Part shown: positions 10,753 through 22,899 of the stretch, piece by piece
Numbering within the stretch: position 1 is the first letter of the stretch
How the letters are laid out: every line of letters begins with the position of its first letter
Source of the DNA: Talaromyces rugulosus
Lineage: Eukaryota > Ascomycota > Eurotiomycetes > Eurotiales > Trichocomaceae
Direction of reading: 5' to 3'
NCBI RefSeq assembly: GCF_013368755.1
Contig: NC_049565.1
Coordinates: 4,340,001-4,404,000 of the forward strand
DNA: 64,000 nt
The notes under the pieces: generated by a model
Told to the model about the DNA's origin: nothing
Database searches by the model: none
What the model saw: the letters and a program-made list of their open reading frames with translations, nothing else
Made by a program: the position numbers and the translations under genes

Positions 10753-12053
10753 TTATTCAAACTCGCTTGACGGTCCCATCATGATATTTAATCCCGTAAT
10801 TGATCCTCCAGTTGGTCCATTTAATATCACAAAACCATAGGCATCCTCTCCGTAGTCGTCTGTGCCATCAGTATTTTGTCCAGTCTTTGGTGGATCATGG
10901 TGTTGTTAGCTTGCTCATCGCTGTACGGCCACATGACATTGGAGGTAGAATTGTCGAAGTAGATTTCCCATAATTTCTTAGGGTCTACTGGCCAATCTTT
11001 CGTGTACTTACTTGGTGGAGAGCAGCAGTATGGATAGTATAAAAACCCTCCTCCAGGCGATGTAGCGGCCTGGCAGTTGTCTCCTTGGTAAGGAGGTGGG
11101 CCAAGAGCTATTACGACCTGAATCTGAGTGTCTTCGCATGCAGACGGATTGCAAAGTTTATTGGGATCCGTTGAGGCTCAGTCCGATGTAATTTCATTGG
11201 ACCAGTTGCATGTTGCGAATGTTTGGCTAGTCGGGCAACAGAGAGCACCTTTAAAGCTGTTATGGTGTGGGCTCCTGACCTTTTTGCCCTCGGAAACATA
11301 CTCATCCGAACACCATCTCTTCCCGTCCGGTTTGTCAAATCGGAGGGTCTGATACTCATATCCTTCGGGACATTTTGGATTATCTGAATATCCAAGTGGG
11401 CCTTGGCAACTTGTCCAAATACAATTGTCGATTAATGGTGTCGAGTCACAACAGAGTGACTGAGTCGATGCTGCGTGAAACAAGCACGCATCATTTCCTT
11501 TCTCATCTGAGGCTGTGTTACTGTTGAGCAAAAACTTTTTTACCGCAGGTATTTTTAGGCATGGCATCCCTCGGACAGAAAATGTGGTGGATTGACCCCA
11601 AAGAGCAACCAGGGGCCGGGAAAGGATTATGTGCCGTTGCAACTGATTGATACCCATTCGGACAGACCTGGTCAGGCCCCAGTTGGTCTTTGCTTCCGTC
11701 CGTACATTTCGTAGTGACAAAGCAATCCTGTCCCGTGTAAGATCCAAGCTCATGTGCAATCTTTTTCTGTTAGGCTTCTGTTGAGCCTTCTGTTGAGCCT
11801 CCGCCTTTTTCCATCTCAAGACTCGATATATCGCCCCTGAGCGCGTTTAGTGCGTCTGCCTCCCCGGTATCTTCATCAAGTGACTAAATCATCAGTCCAC
11901 TAAGGCAGCAAGATGAAAGAAATCCCATTTTGTCATGCCAAGACTCCTCATCATCATAAGAAACCCATTGGTCGCCCTCATACACGTTGTATTTGACGGT
12001 TGATGTAGAGTTATAATACGTATCCGGGACACCCGTTTCACTGCCATCTGGAT
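10753..12053 (-). pseudogene. relic of a GH18 chitinase (subgroup C type), C-terminal half
   Basis: Reading the minus strand across frames recovers the end of a GH18 domain (VKYNVYEGDQWVSYDDEESW, then SGLMI, a TAG stop where Trp is expected, then SLDEDTGEADALNAL). A cysteine-rich tail follows, with QDCFVTTKCTDGSKDQLGP, CPNGYQSVATAHNPFPAPGC, CPEGYEYQTLRFDKPDGKRW and YYPYCCSPPSKYTKDWPVDP. The final segment, DGTDDYGEDAYGFVILNGP, ends at a stop at 10753. This Cys-rich architecture is typical of subgroup C fungal chitinases, which resemble the alpha/beta subunit of yeast zymocin and usually also carry LysM and chitin-binding domains. Here the N-terminal half is absent, at least two frameshifts and one nonsense codon interrupt the frame, and no product is expected. 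It converges on the microexon gene. Confidence 0.8.
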
Positions 12054-12398
12054 GTCAACCGCTAACCAACAAGCTATTAGCAGATCCTTTGAGCCTTATA
12101 TCCAACAAAGGAGAGAGTCACGTCATTGGTTGATAAGACCTTGTTCAATATTTGTTTTTGAAATAAGAAGAGGGAAACTAAAGAGCCTTGTTACCAAAGT
12201 TATATTTTATCCCTTGGGCAAAATGGTGTCGGAGAAATTTAGTTTAATTTACACAAGTTCAATGCTGTGTTGTATACACTAACTCTCTATTTATGCATAT
12301 TTTTGGGAGAATTGCTTTGAATACATGTCCGTGTCTTCTGCGACTGATTCAATTTTACTCGTTAGGACCTAATAATTACATATACAGGAACACTAGAA
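12054..12398. other. intergenic
   Basis: This short spacer lies between the chitinase relic and the acyl-CoA dehydrogenase 3' end. Nothing coding was recognised. Confidence 0.4.
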
Positions 12399-14234
12399 TC
12401 ATAATTTGGCCTGTGCTGATTCATCCCCAAAGACAATTTTCCTGTCCCACACGGAATCCTCTTTCCAACTCCGAGAGTTGTTTCCACCATGAATCCAACG
12501 TAATGCAATCTCTCGCGCCAAAACGTCTGGGTCTCTCGCAGCGTCAAGGATCAAAAGACAGCCGCAGACGAGAAAATCCAGCTCTCGCAGGTAATCCTTG
12601 CCCTTGAACTTCAATTCTTCCTTATCCTTACTGCCAAAGTCTGAAAGCAGCTCTTCTGCCGTGGACTGCAGGATGGAAGACTGCTCTTCAAACCCCGACT
12701 TTCTACCCACGGTAAAAGCTTTATCTAGCCACGCTTTCAAGGTGCTCAGAACTTGAGGACCGCCTGCACCTCGAATCGATCGTACTAGATCGTCGGCCAT
12801 TATATCTGTGGTGCCTTCCCAGATAGCCAGTACATTAGTGTCGCGGAATATTCTGGCAACGTTTAGTTCTGGGTCTTCGTTTTCCAAATATCCAACTCCG
12901 CCAAGGCTTTCCATGCAGGCTCGGAGACCGTAGATGGAAGAGAGCGCTGTCTGAGCTTTGGCGAGAGGGGTGAGGACACGATAGAGCGCGTTCACGTCTT
13001 TGATGGCTTCAGGCAGCATCCAGGATCGTGCATCCGACGAGTCGTTGGAAGGAGAGAAGCCTTCAGAACGACCGAGCAGCGCCGCGATGAAATAAGCCAG
13101 CTGCATATGGGCCCAGTATTTCACATGCTCCTGAGCCAATCCTCGTACGTGCGCTGGAATATCACACAGCAACCTCCCTCCAGACGTTCTCACTCTCGCA
13201 AAAGCCCGGCTAATGGCAAGGCCACGGCCCCATGCGCCCACTGCAGAGACGATGTTCTGCATTCGTGTGATGTTGAGAACAGTAGATATCTCCTTTACTC
13301 CTTGCCCTTCTTTGCCAATAATATAACCTCGCATACCCTTCAACTCGAGTTCAGCTGTTGGAAGGGGCTTGGTACCAAGTTTATTTTTCAGTCGTTGGAT
13401 CCTGATACCATTGAGTTCTGTTTCTCCATCGGCACCTCCACGGACTCGTCTCCGTAGAGGTGCGTAAAAGGCGCTAATCTGGTCGTCTTTCCCGGTCTTG
13501 GCCAGAAGTATAGTCATGTTGGCATCAGTTGCTGACGAAAACCACTTGAATCCGTTGATCTTCCATGGGCCCAGAGGCACGCCATCAGCATCGAAGCCAT
13601 CGGTTTCGTCGTTGCCTGTAACTCTGGTGGCAATTGTCTCGGTGCCTCTCACATCGCTACCACCCTTGCGCTCCGTCATCCATTGACCACTTGTCCATGC
13701 GACGCCATTTTCACGGCTAATCAGCTTGGCTCTTGCCTTTGCAAAAACCTGGCCATATTCATCGTCCAGGTGACAGCCTAGCAGTTTTGCGGCTCCGTCT
13801 GTCATTGCACTAGGGCAAGTGACAATTGCTGAACTCCCGCTCCAGACATGGTACTTGATATATTGATGTATCCGGTGATTCCATTTGTCCTTGGATCCTT
13901 CGTAGGCTATGGCAACTATGCCTTCTCGAATACCTGTGTCTTGCAGCGCCCTCCACCCCTCAGTGGTAACTAAAGGATCCTCTTTGTTTTCGGCACCGAA
14001 AGAGCTATGAGACTTTATAGTCGGGGTGTTCTTTTCTGCATCTGCTATGTAGCCGAGGATCGGTTTTGAGAGAACTAGGTGAGAAAATCGCAGGAGATCC
14101 TCAGAGATAGACTTTGGAATTGGCGAGGGTAGGTGAAGAGATATTATTCGCTGGAGAGCTCTGTCTTCCAAAAACTGAGGTGGAATGATAGGCTTTGGCT
14201 GGAAAAAGCCCTTAGTAGAGCTGGAAGCTTCCAT
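12399..14234 (-). CDS. acyl-CoA dehydrogenase, AidB-like
   Basis: A single exon of 611 residues starts at the ATG at 14234. The order of elements fits the AidB/IBR3 branch of acyl-CoA dehydrogenases: an N-terminal helical domain, then the FAD-contacting strand region WTSGQWMTERKGGSDVRGT, then ISAFYAPLRRRV and NGIRIQRLKNKLGTKPLPTA. The C-terminal helical domain holds RACMESLGGVGYLENE and ARIFRDTNVLAIWEGTTDIM, the latter being the end-of-family signature. The enzyme would use FAD to oxidise an acyl-CoA or a related thioester. AidB itself binds DNA and has weak dehydrogenase activity, so the true substrate is open. The extra N-terminus compared with short-chain enzymes (about 380 residues) is also typical of this branch. 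No peroxisomal SKL end is present (the protein ends in AKL, a PTS1-like variant), so peroxisomal import is plausible. Confidence 0.9.
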   Translation of the reverse strand: MEASSSTKGFFQPKPIIPPQFLEDRALQRIISLHLPSPIPKSISEDLLRFSHLVLSKPILGYIADAEKNTPTIKSHSSFGAENKEDPLVTTEGWRALQDTGIREGIVAIAYEGSKDKWNHRIHQYIKYHVWSGSSAIVTCPSAMTDGAAKLLGCHLDDEYGQVFAKARAKLISRENGVAWTSGQWMTERKGGSDVRGTETIATRVTGNDETDGFDADGVPLGPWKINGFKWFSSATDANMTILLAKTGKDDQISAFYAPLRRRVRGGADGETELNGIRIQRLKNKLGTKPLPTAELELKGMRGYIIGKEGQGVKEISTVLNITRMQNIVSAVGAWGRGLAISRAFARVRTSGGRLLCDIPAHVRGLAQEHVKYWAHMQLAYFIAALLGRSEGFSPSNDSSDARSWMLPEAIKDVNALYRVLTPLAKAQTALSSIYGLRACMESLGGVGYLENEDPELNVARIFRDTNVLAIWEGTTDIMADDLVRSIRGAGGPQVLSTLKAWLDKAFTVGRKSGFEEQSSILQSTAEELLSDFGSKDKEELKFKGKDYLRELDFLVCGCLLILDAARDPDVLAREIALRWIHGGNNSRSWKEDSVWDRKIVFGDESAQAKL

Positions 14235-14778
14235 TTCGGATGGGCTCTAGTGCTAACGTAGATTAGTCACTTTATCGATGGTGTAAAAGCAATCTCTCAC
14301 GCATATTTATTGATGAGAAGCAAGCGACAGTCTTCTCGTCAAGGTCCGTCATACTTGTAGCAACATTACCGGGGGCCTCGGCATGTGATAAGCTTTGGTT
14401 TGATGGAGCTTTGTTTCCCCGCAATATAGACGAGGCATTCATTGGCTGGTCCATGATGGGGAAATGGTTTCTTCCTGGGTCGTGACAGATGATCGAAGAT
14501 GACACAGCCATCATCTGATTGATTGATATCGTTGCACCGGCTTACAATTTGCCGAACAAAGCACTTGGCTGTTGACGAGGCTGTAGCCGCCAAGACCACA
14601 GCGGTCACGTGCCACGCACGCGCACAGACCGCCCACGGATGTCTTTGGCGCGAAACTTTCAGCTTGCTTTCTTTCTTTCTCGCTTCACTACTGTGCACCA
14701 TTCTCCTGCCTTTGCCGACACCCTCGTGCCTGGCAATTCGGCTTCGATATGGTGTAAAGAATGCGAATATCGTACAAG

Positions 14779-14983
14779 GTAAGCCATTCAGCTTTTTTTT
14801 TTTATTTCTCTCTTCGAGCTCCCCTTTTTAAAATGATGAATCTTTATTATTGGAGCTGTCTTAGCCTTGCGATGCTGATAGCCTTTATTATACGCAAACA
14901 ACATTATCTGATTTTATTTATGTCTCTTTGATGTGTCTGACGAGGATGTTATTTTTACCATGGTGCTAATTTCTCCTTGATAG
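14779..14983 (+). other. probable 5'-leader intron of the SSU72 gene
   Basis: A donor GTAAGC follows CGTACAAG at 14779, and an acceptor CTTGATAG ends at 14983. The sequence between is T-rich. The only in-frame ATG of the phosphatase is at 15090, so splicing here would alter only the untranslated leader. This is an inference from splice signals alone. Confidence 0.4.
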
Positions 14984-15089
14984 GCCCCTTCGAGTGCCGG
15001 TATTCGAGTTTTTCAACCTCCTTGATACACCAGCCGCTGTACGTGAAAACACCACACGCAGGTTGAAAGAAAACAACCCCCCCCTTAGA

Positions 15090-15944
15090 ATGGCTTCAGA
15101 TCCGCGTCGAGGGAGAGTAGCCGAGGTTACTCCCGATGCATCATCTACCCCTGAAACAGTCCCAGCTACAGAGGTGGCATCCACAGAAATCCTACAACAG
15201 GATGGCTCGGTGACACCGACGCCGGAAGGGCCATCATACAAGCTCAAATTCTGCACAGTATGTGCCTCTAACCAAAACCGGTCGATGGAAGCACACTACC
15301 AGCTCTCCTCTGTTCCTTACCCAGTCATCTCCTTTGGTACTGGCTCTTTGGTCCGACTTCCCGGTCCCTCTATCACACAACCAAATGTGTTTAATTTCAA
15401 CTCAACGTCGTATTCTCAGATGTATGACGAGTTGATCTCCAAAGACCAGCGACTTTATCGCAATAATGGAATTTTAAACATGCTGGAGCGGAACAAAAAT
15501 CTCAAATGGGGTCCGGAGAGATTCCAAGATTGGGTGCCCGGCCAACCTCGTATGGACCACATCTCAAAGGGCGAAAAAGGTAGTTTGGGGACCGAGGCCG
15601 GAGTCGTAGACGTTATCATTACTTGTGAAGAACGTTGTTGGGACGCGGTTGTCGACGATCTCATGAACAAAGGATCACCGCTCAACCGACCAGTCCATGT
15701 CTTCAACGTGGATATCCGAGATAATCATGAAGAGGCCCTTTTGGGAGGCAAGGCTATCCGGGACCTAGCTGCAAAGCTGAATGAGGCCGCCACTGAGGAA
15801 CGCCGTTTGGGCGGTGTTGATGGATGGGATCAAGGTACGGGTGCAGCTCGACAAAGCTTTGACGAGAAGGTACCAGAAATTCTGGCTTCGTGGCAGGAGA
15901 GGTATCCCAATCTACCGGCTCTGTGGACCTTGTCATGGTTTTAG
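15090..15944 (+). CDS. ssu72: RNA polymerase II CTD phosphatase SSU72
   Basis: A single exon of 284 residues starts at the ATG at 15090; the frame continues upstream only through a GTG codon. About 50 Ser/Thr/Pro-rich residues precede the catalytic domain. The P-loop CASNQNRS holds the CX5R signature (nucleophile Cys58, Arg64). [16 protein letters not shown] and the [18 protein letters not shown] segment near the general-acid region are typical of Ssu72. Ssu72 removes Ser5 phosphate (and Ser7 phosphate) from the polymerase II C-terminal domain inside the cleavage/polyadenylation factor, in the nucleus. Fungal orthologues are slightly longer than the 206-residue yeast protein, mostly through the N-terminal extension seen here. 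The gene looks intact and ordinary in codon use. Confidence 0.95.
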   Translation: MASDPRRGRVAEVTPDASSTPETVPATEVASTEILQQDGSVTPTPEGPSYKLKFCTVCASNQNRSMEAHYQLSSVPYPVISFGTGSLVRLPGPSITQPNVFNFNSTSYSQMYDELISKDQRLYRNNGILNMLERNKNLKWGPERFQDWVPGQPRMDHISKGEKGSLGTEAGVVDVIITCEERCWDAVVDDLMNKGSPLNRPVHVFNVDIRDNHEEALLGGKAIRDLAAKLNEAATEERRLGGVDGWDQGTGAARQSFDEKVPEILASWQERYPNLPALWTLSWF

Positions 15945-16275
15945 TCTTTGTCTTTGGTTTTAGGGTCGGCGCTCACGTGACATGTTATATACCTATTTGA
16001 GTCAAAAGCCAGCGTTGAATAGCAATTTATTCTTGAACATGACATTTCTCTATCATCGTCACCACCATAGGACTAATCATGCGAGATCCCGGTTCATGCA
16101 TACATGTAGATCACGTGGCAGGCAGTGGAATGGAAGCCTAATTCGCCTCCCTAGTAATGATCGGACGATGGCTCATCATGTAATCCGACGCCTTGAATAG
16201 TCCATTTCGAATTATCTTATATGATATTTCAGTTGTACAGATATATATCAGGTTTTTATTCTTTTTATATTGAAC

Positions 16276-17081
16276 ATGGTCTCGCAAAATGAAACCGCCT
16301 TCGTCCCCGCCTTGATTGTTGTTGACATGCAAGAAGATTTTTGCCCGCCAGTAAGCTTAGATGCGCCAGGATGAGTGGCGTCCCTTGTGTTTTTGTTCAC
16401 TCTAACCACGATCGGTGCCGTTTCTAGAATGGATCGCTGGCCGTTCAAGACGGACGAAAAATCGCGCCTGTGATCAACTATCTTCTAAACCTGCCCGCGT
16501 TCGTGCTCCGCATCGGCACACAGGACTGGCATCCGGCCGACCATATATCCTTTGCCAGCAACCATGCGCCACCCAACAACAAGCCGTTTGAGTCATATAT
16601 TGAGATGAACAACCCGGCCCCGGGCCGAGAACACGAGAAAAAATCGCAACGACTGTGGCCGGTGCACTGCGTTGGGGCGACGGACGGGGCTCGAATCATC
16701 CCGGAGATCGCACATGACAAGCTAGATGTGCTAGCCAAAAAGGGCATGGATGCCCGAGTCGAGATGTATTCCTGTTTTGGAGACTCCTTTCACAATACGA
16801 ACCCGGTCCTGGTGAGGCAGTCGGTCGACGTGAATGTGATAGAGTTGTTGCAGGAGAAGAACGTCACGGATGTTTTTGTGGTTGGCTTGGCGGGCGATTA
16901 TTGCGTCAAGTATACGGCGCTGGATGCCGTGAGGGCTGGGTTCAAGAGCTGGGTTGTTGAGGATGCTACCAAGTGTGTTGACTCGCGAGAGGGTTGGGGC
17001 CAGTCTCTGCTCGAGTTTAAGAAGCTTGGGGTGACGGTGGTTCGAAGCGATGGTGCTGAGCTGGCCAGTCTCAGAGCGTGA
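16276..17081 (+). CDS. nicotinamidase (PNC1-type isochorismatase-fold hydrolase)
   Basis: Two exons, 16276-16350 and 16428-17081, give 242 residues. The first exon supplies ALIVVDMQEDFCPP with catalytic Asp17, so the intron is essential to the model. TQDWHPADHISFASNH holds the metal-binding Asp and His residues. The nucleophile Cys184 lies in VGLAGDYCVKYTALDA, with the family's cis-peptide region just before it. The enzyme converts nicotinamide to nicotinate and ammonia in the NAD salvage pathway, in cytosol and peroxisome. It controls nicotinamide levels that inhibit sirtuins. Length and motifs match yeast Pnc1 (216 residues) with a modest extension. The gene appears intact. Confidence 0.93.
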
Positions 17082-19354
17082 GCGATTGCTGTATTTTTTT
17101 GGGTCAGATATCGACCTTTTTGAATAGATCTCTTCTTGGTTTGTACGTTCATCTTGCTGACATGATTATACGGATCAACATTTGGACGATCCATGGCAAT
17201 ATCACAATATCAAGTATATTAATGATTGATATCAATCAATACATCATTTTGAATGCCAGTTGACATGTAGCCATCAGCATTACACGAGGATACACAAGAT
17301 TCAACGTTGAAGTACCCAACACAACAACATTTTTAATGAATAAGATATATGTCATAGATATGTTTTGTATTTACAACACAGAACAACCAACATTGGTTCT
17401 ATATCAAACCTACACTTCTTCAACAGCGATAGAAAGCCAATTTCAAATATGTCAATACTTGGAGATTCGTACTGCTGGTATAGCCAAATGACTGTTGGCT
17501 CCTTGTGATATACCATAATCGGATAAGACAAGGCCAGTCTGGATTATACAGACCCTAGTAAGGTTCAGAATACACAACCTATTATCCACTGTGGATACCA
17601 GTGCTAGTCAGAACATGGTAAATGGTTACTGATCTATATGTATGTGCAACTACCCCGTATACCATAAATAAATCGTGAACATATACAGTATTCCAGCACG
17701 CTCGACTGTTGCATGTCGAGGCCATGTTGCCAACTTGAAGCTTGGCCTCTCGAAGGTGTGGAAACAGAGAAAAGGTCGGTGTTCTTCTGGTTGATACTAC
17801 AATACAATACATAAGACTTGTCGGTGGCGGCTTTAGAGCTTAAAATCTTCCGTAAGAAACGGATGAGTGCGGGTTAGTACTCGATGTCCTTCACTGTACG
17901 TTAAAAAGGATTTGCTAGTATCAAACGATCAGTAACATTTACAACAACCATTCCACCTACAGATGGCTTGAACAGCTGAACAGCCACCAGTATTCAGCAG
18001 ACTTTCTTCAATGTCTGGGGTAGACAAAGAAAGACACCGCAAAAGGAATGCATCCCTTCCTTATTGGCGATGAATAATCAACTAGCCCGGGTGGCTTGGT
18101 TGCGAAAACTCCGATGCAGAAACCCACCGATTTTCTGTCTTGATAGGATAATGGCGACAAATATGACTTTATCGATATCGAACGATTGTCAGCATCAAAG
18201 GCCCCCACCAGGTGTGAAAAGGTGTCGGGCTTTTGTCAAGTACCCAATCATAACAATGCCCCCGCGTCAAATCTGCAGCAGAATGATCACTGATGAGATC
18301 GATGCCGAAGGTGGGGTCGACTTTTTAGACGTATATGTGTACCATTATCATCCTCGTTATTATCGTAGGCACAGTACAGTCAGCGTTGGATGGAGAGGAA
18401 ATTGAATGGTGGCGGACTGGTGTAGATATGCTGCAGCCTAGCACAAATGGCGGTGTCTGCACACCAATGGCGGGTGGGCAGTCTAAGTAGAACGGAGAAG
18501 ACCCAAGTCCAGATCCTACGCCCCAAAAAAAAAAAAGACAATTAATGGTATTTCAAAGAAGCCAAAAGCCGTGCTAGTGCGCATACCAGGTAACAGGTTT
18601 GGGTTAAGATGCAGCGAATGCCGCAACTTAGCGAGCGACGATCGTACGCTGGAAGGTGCAGCACTGCAGCGCGCGTTTTCTGGCGGTGGAGCGCGAGCCA
18701 CCGCTAGGCCCGATGCGGAGTAGCCCGTGCTTTCCGCCTGCTGGGAAAAATACATTAGTTCAGGGCTAGTTCTCCCTTTCAGGCCTCTTCCCCCCCCCCC
18801 GAAAATCCACCACGTTCGCCGATAAACCAGACAGTTCCTCTCTCTTCGTCGCATTCCTTCGCCCTGCTGTTCTACTGTTGACGGTCCTGCTTCTCGTCGA
18901 CCCGTGCCGTGCCAATTGCTTGCTTGGTATTGACTGCCGCCTCAACGCCACAGGCAGTCTCTTATCGGGATCGTAGTCACCGAGCAAGAGGAAAAAGCTC
19001 GAATCCGATTCATTTGTAGGTCCCACTGCTCCCCTCCCCCTTGCTACTGTTGAGACTCGGGAGAACGCCAAAGGAAGAAGCAGAAAGCTTGTCGACGGCA
19101 CACCTGGTACATTCGTTGTTGGTTGGTGTTGGCCTTTGCTGCTTTCACGGGCAGTTGCTGCTCAGTCTACCTGGTGCATGAATGAGTCAAACGTAGACTA
19201 ACCTGGATGTTTCTTACAGTTCCCAGGGTCCTTTTCGACAAATTATTTGCCTCAGATCTCCTCCCCAATGCTGTAGATCGACCAGCAGACACTCACGTAT
19301 CCGGTCCACCCCCTTTCCTAGCCACGGTCACGCAGAGACGGACAACCTGCGCTG
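17082..19354. other. long upstream region of the HMG-CoA reductase gene
   Basis: About 2.3 kb without a convincing gene. The stretch 18.5-19.35 kb has homopolymer C and CT-rich tracts and several putative donor/acceptor pairs, which would suit a long leader for the reductase gene. I could not establish a coding frame or a specific regulatory motif. Confidence 0.4.
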
Positions 19355-22300
19355 ATGGCTTCCTGGATTCCCCAGCGGTTTCGTGTCGCTGCAGACGACG
19401 AGCCTGCTGAGCCGAGCTGGCTGCGACGCCAGGTGACGGCTTCTCTACAAGATATTTCTCGTCGAGCTTGTGCTCACCCAATCCACACAATTGTTGGCAT
19501 TGCTCTTCTTGCCAGCACCACCTACGTCGGCCTTCTTGAAGGCAGCATCTTTGACTCCTTCCGCACTCCTGGAGATGCGTCAGGACCGCTGGACACATCC
19601 TCTTTCCTTTATGGTAGTCGAACCCTTCGCCTCGGAGAACAGACCGCCTGGCGCTGGCAAAGCGAAGATGGCACATCCTCTCCTTCTGGCGATGTAAGTC
19701 ATGCTCTTGGTCGTGTGTTCTTGACAATGATTTTCTGACTATAACCTCACAGATTAGCCAGCATCTAGCACTATCTACCTTTATCTTCTCCGACGCATCT
19801 AACTCGAACATCCCGATCGTCGACGACATTGTTCTCCCCGACAATGTCACTGCCACCCCGGTCCCATATACTCCAAACGTCTTTTCTTCCTTCTCTCACG
19901 ACTCATCCATTGCCTTCGCTGTTCCTTTCGAGAGTCTTCCAGATTTCCTCAAGGCCGTGCAAGAGATTCCCGATCCCTCTACCGAGGACGAGGAGGGTGA
20001 GCAGCGGAAGTGGATTATGAAGGCTGCTCGCGGAAAAGGGTCTCGCCAGGCTTTCAAGGTCTGGGTCACCGAGGCCTGGAGCTCTTTTGTGGATCTGATC
20101 AAGGTAAGGAGCGAATATATCATAACCGTTACAGTAGTATACTAACTCTCTGTAGCACGCCGAAACCATTGATATTGCTATCATGACCTTGGGATATCTC
20201 TCAATGCACTTAACCTTTGTCTCACTGTTCCTTTCAATGAGACGCATGGGTTCCCAATTTTGGCTGGCGACTTCAGTCCTCCTTTCGAGCGTGTTTGCCT
20301 TCTTGTTCGGGCTTTTGGTCACCACCAAGCTCGGCGTCCCAATCAACATGCTGCTGCTTTCCGAGGGTCTCCCTTTCCTAGTTGTGACGGTTGGTTTTGA
20401 AAAATCCATCCTTTTGACCAAGGCCGTCCTTTCGGCATCCCTCAACGTCAAGGGCGGTGCCAATGCCAATACCAACGCCCGTTCCGCGAGGTCAATTCAA
20501 GAGAATATCGAACTGGCCATCAAGGAGGAGGGATTCGGCATAGTCCGGGACTATCTCATCGAGATTGGCATTCTCACCATTGGGGCAGCATCTGGAGTCC
20601 AAGGCGGGCTTCGTCAGTTCTGTTTCCTTGCCGCGTGGATTTTGTTCTTCGACTGCGTTCTTCTTTTCACCTTCTACACTACGATCCTTTGCATCAAACT
20701 AGAAATCACTCGCATTAGGCGACACGTCACCTTGCGCAAGGCCTTGGAAGAGGATGGCGTTTCTCGACAAGTCGCCGAGAATGTGGCCTCAAGCAGCGAC
20801 TGGCCCCAGGCGGACCCCAACGATAGCAAGACCACAGGCACTGTTTTCGGCAAGAAGAACCAAGCCGGCAGCGTGTCCAAATTCAAGTTGCTGATGGTTG
20901 GCGGGTTTGCACTTGTGAATGTAGTCAACATGGGCTCGATTCCCTTCCGGCACCCTGAACAAGGAGATGAGGGCCTTCGGGTCTTTTCGCGGCTATCCAA
21001 TGTACTGGCTGCGGCCCCCATTGATCCTTTTAGAGTCGCCGACAATGGCCTGGACTCGATTTACGTGTCTGCAAAGGGTCACAAACTGGAGACTCTCGTC
21101 ACCGTCCTTCCACCTATCAAGTACAGGCGTGAATATCCCTCTGTTCACTATGCTCGCTCGGACTACAACGGCCAAATGGATATTGAATACAGCGAGCAGT
21201 TTTTGGATGCCATCGGTGGTAATATGCTCGAGAGCCTCCTGAAGAGCGTCGAGGACCCCGTGATCAGCAAATGGATTATCGCCGCCCTAACCCTGAGTAT
21301 CGTTCTAAACGGTTACTTGTTCAACGCGGCGCGGTTTAGCATTAAAGAGCCTGAAGCGGCAGCACCACCTCCTGCTCCGGCACCCGTCCAGACTCCTCGG
21401 GTGGCCGTTGAATACAAAGATGACGGCGTAAAGAGAACCAAGGAAGAAGTGGACGCGATGTTGAAAGAAAAGAAGGCTTCTCTCTTGAATGATGAGGAAC
21501 TTATTGCTCTGTCTCTTCGGGGCAAGATTCCTGGCTACGCACTGGAAAAGACGATGGAGGACCAACCTATAATGACTCGCCGGGAAGCTTTCACTCGAGC
21601 TGTCAAGATCCGTCGAGCTACCGTTTCACGAACACCCGTTACCTCGTCTATTACTGAAGGACTGGAGACGTCTTTGGTTCCATACAAAGATTTCAACTAT
21701 ACTCTCGTCCATGGAGCCTGCTGTGAGAACGTCATTGGATACCTCCCCTTGCCCTTGGGTGTTGCCGGACCACTAGTTATCGACGGACAAAATTACTTTA
21801 TTCCCATGGCCACTACTGAGGGTGTTTTGGTTGCTAGCACTAGTCGTGGTTGCAAGGCCATCAACGCTGGTGGCGGTGCAATTACTGTTGTTCACGGAGA
21901 CGGCATGACACGTGGACCTTGTGTTTCTTTCCCAACCCTTGCGCGTGCCGCAGAGGCCAAGACATGGCTGGATTCGGAGGAGGGCATGAGAACGATAAAG
22001 AGCGCATTCGACTCTACCAGCCGCTTTGCCCGTCTTCAGATCCTAAAGACTGCTCTGGCCGGCACTTATCTATACATTCGATTCAAGACTACCACCGGTG
22101 ATGCCATGGGCATGAACATGATTTCTAAGGGTGTGGAAAAGGCACTTGAAGTCATGAGCACAGAGTGTGGCTTCAGTGATATGTCGACGATTTCTTTGTC
22201 GGCAAATTACTGCACTGACAAGAAGCCGGCGGCTATCAACTGGATTGATGGCCGTGGAAAATCCGTTGTTGCCGAGGCCATCATTCCAGGAGAGGTTGTG

Positions 22301-22899
22301 AAGAAGGTGTTGAAGAGCGATGTTGACGCTTTGGTTGAACTTAACATCAGCAAGAACTTAGTCGGAAGTGCGATGGCTGGAAGTATTGGTGGATTCAACG
22401 CTCACGCGTCTAACATTTTGACGGCTATCTTTTTGGCCACTGGCCAGGATCCTGCCCAGAACGTGGAAAGCAGTAACTGTATCACCCTTATGAAGAAGTA
22501 CGCTCCCCTTTTTGTTGTTTGATTTGTAAAATGACTAACATCGGACCTAGCCAAAATGGAAACCTCCACATCTCTGTGTCGATGCCTTCGATTGAAGTCG
22601 GTACCCTCGGAGGCGGCACTATCCTCGAAGCCCAGGGAGCGATGCTGGAGTTGCTCGGCGTCAAAGGCGCACACCCAACCAACCCTGGCGAGAACGCGCG
22701 CCAGCTGGCTCGGATTGTGGCAGCTTCAGTTCTTGCTGGCGAGCTCAGTCTGTGCGCAGCTCTTGCTGCTGGCCACCTGGTCAAGGCGCACATGGCGCAC
22801 AACCGTAGCGCGGTGCCTACACGCGCAACGACGCCTGTTTCAGCCGCCGTGGGCGCTGCTCGCAGCAGCGAAAAGCTCACCATGACATCTACCAAATGA
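19355..22899 (+). CDS. 3-hydroxy-3-methylglutaryl-CoA reductase
   Basis: Four exons, 19355-19693, 19753-20103, 20156-22497 and 22551-22899, encode 1126 residues, the usual fungal length. Membrane helices begin near residue 50, and a sterol-sensing-type block follows from about residue 240 ([18 protein letters not shown] onward). After a linker, the catalytic domain shows [37 protein letters not shown] (catalytic Glu near 783), [19 protein letters not shown] (NADPH site), [18 protein letters not shown] (catalytic Lys near 918), [13 protein letters not shown] (Asp near 994), [13 protein letters not shown] and the catalytic His in KAHMAHNRS. The last motif also carries the serine that AMP-activated kinase targets in animals. 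The enzyme makes mevalonate for sterols and isoprenoids in the ER membrane and is the statin target. All catalytic residues are present. The final intron splits the NADPH domain, and its splice restores [16 protein letters not shown]. Confidence 0.97.
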
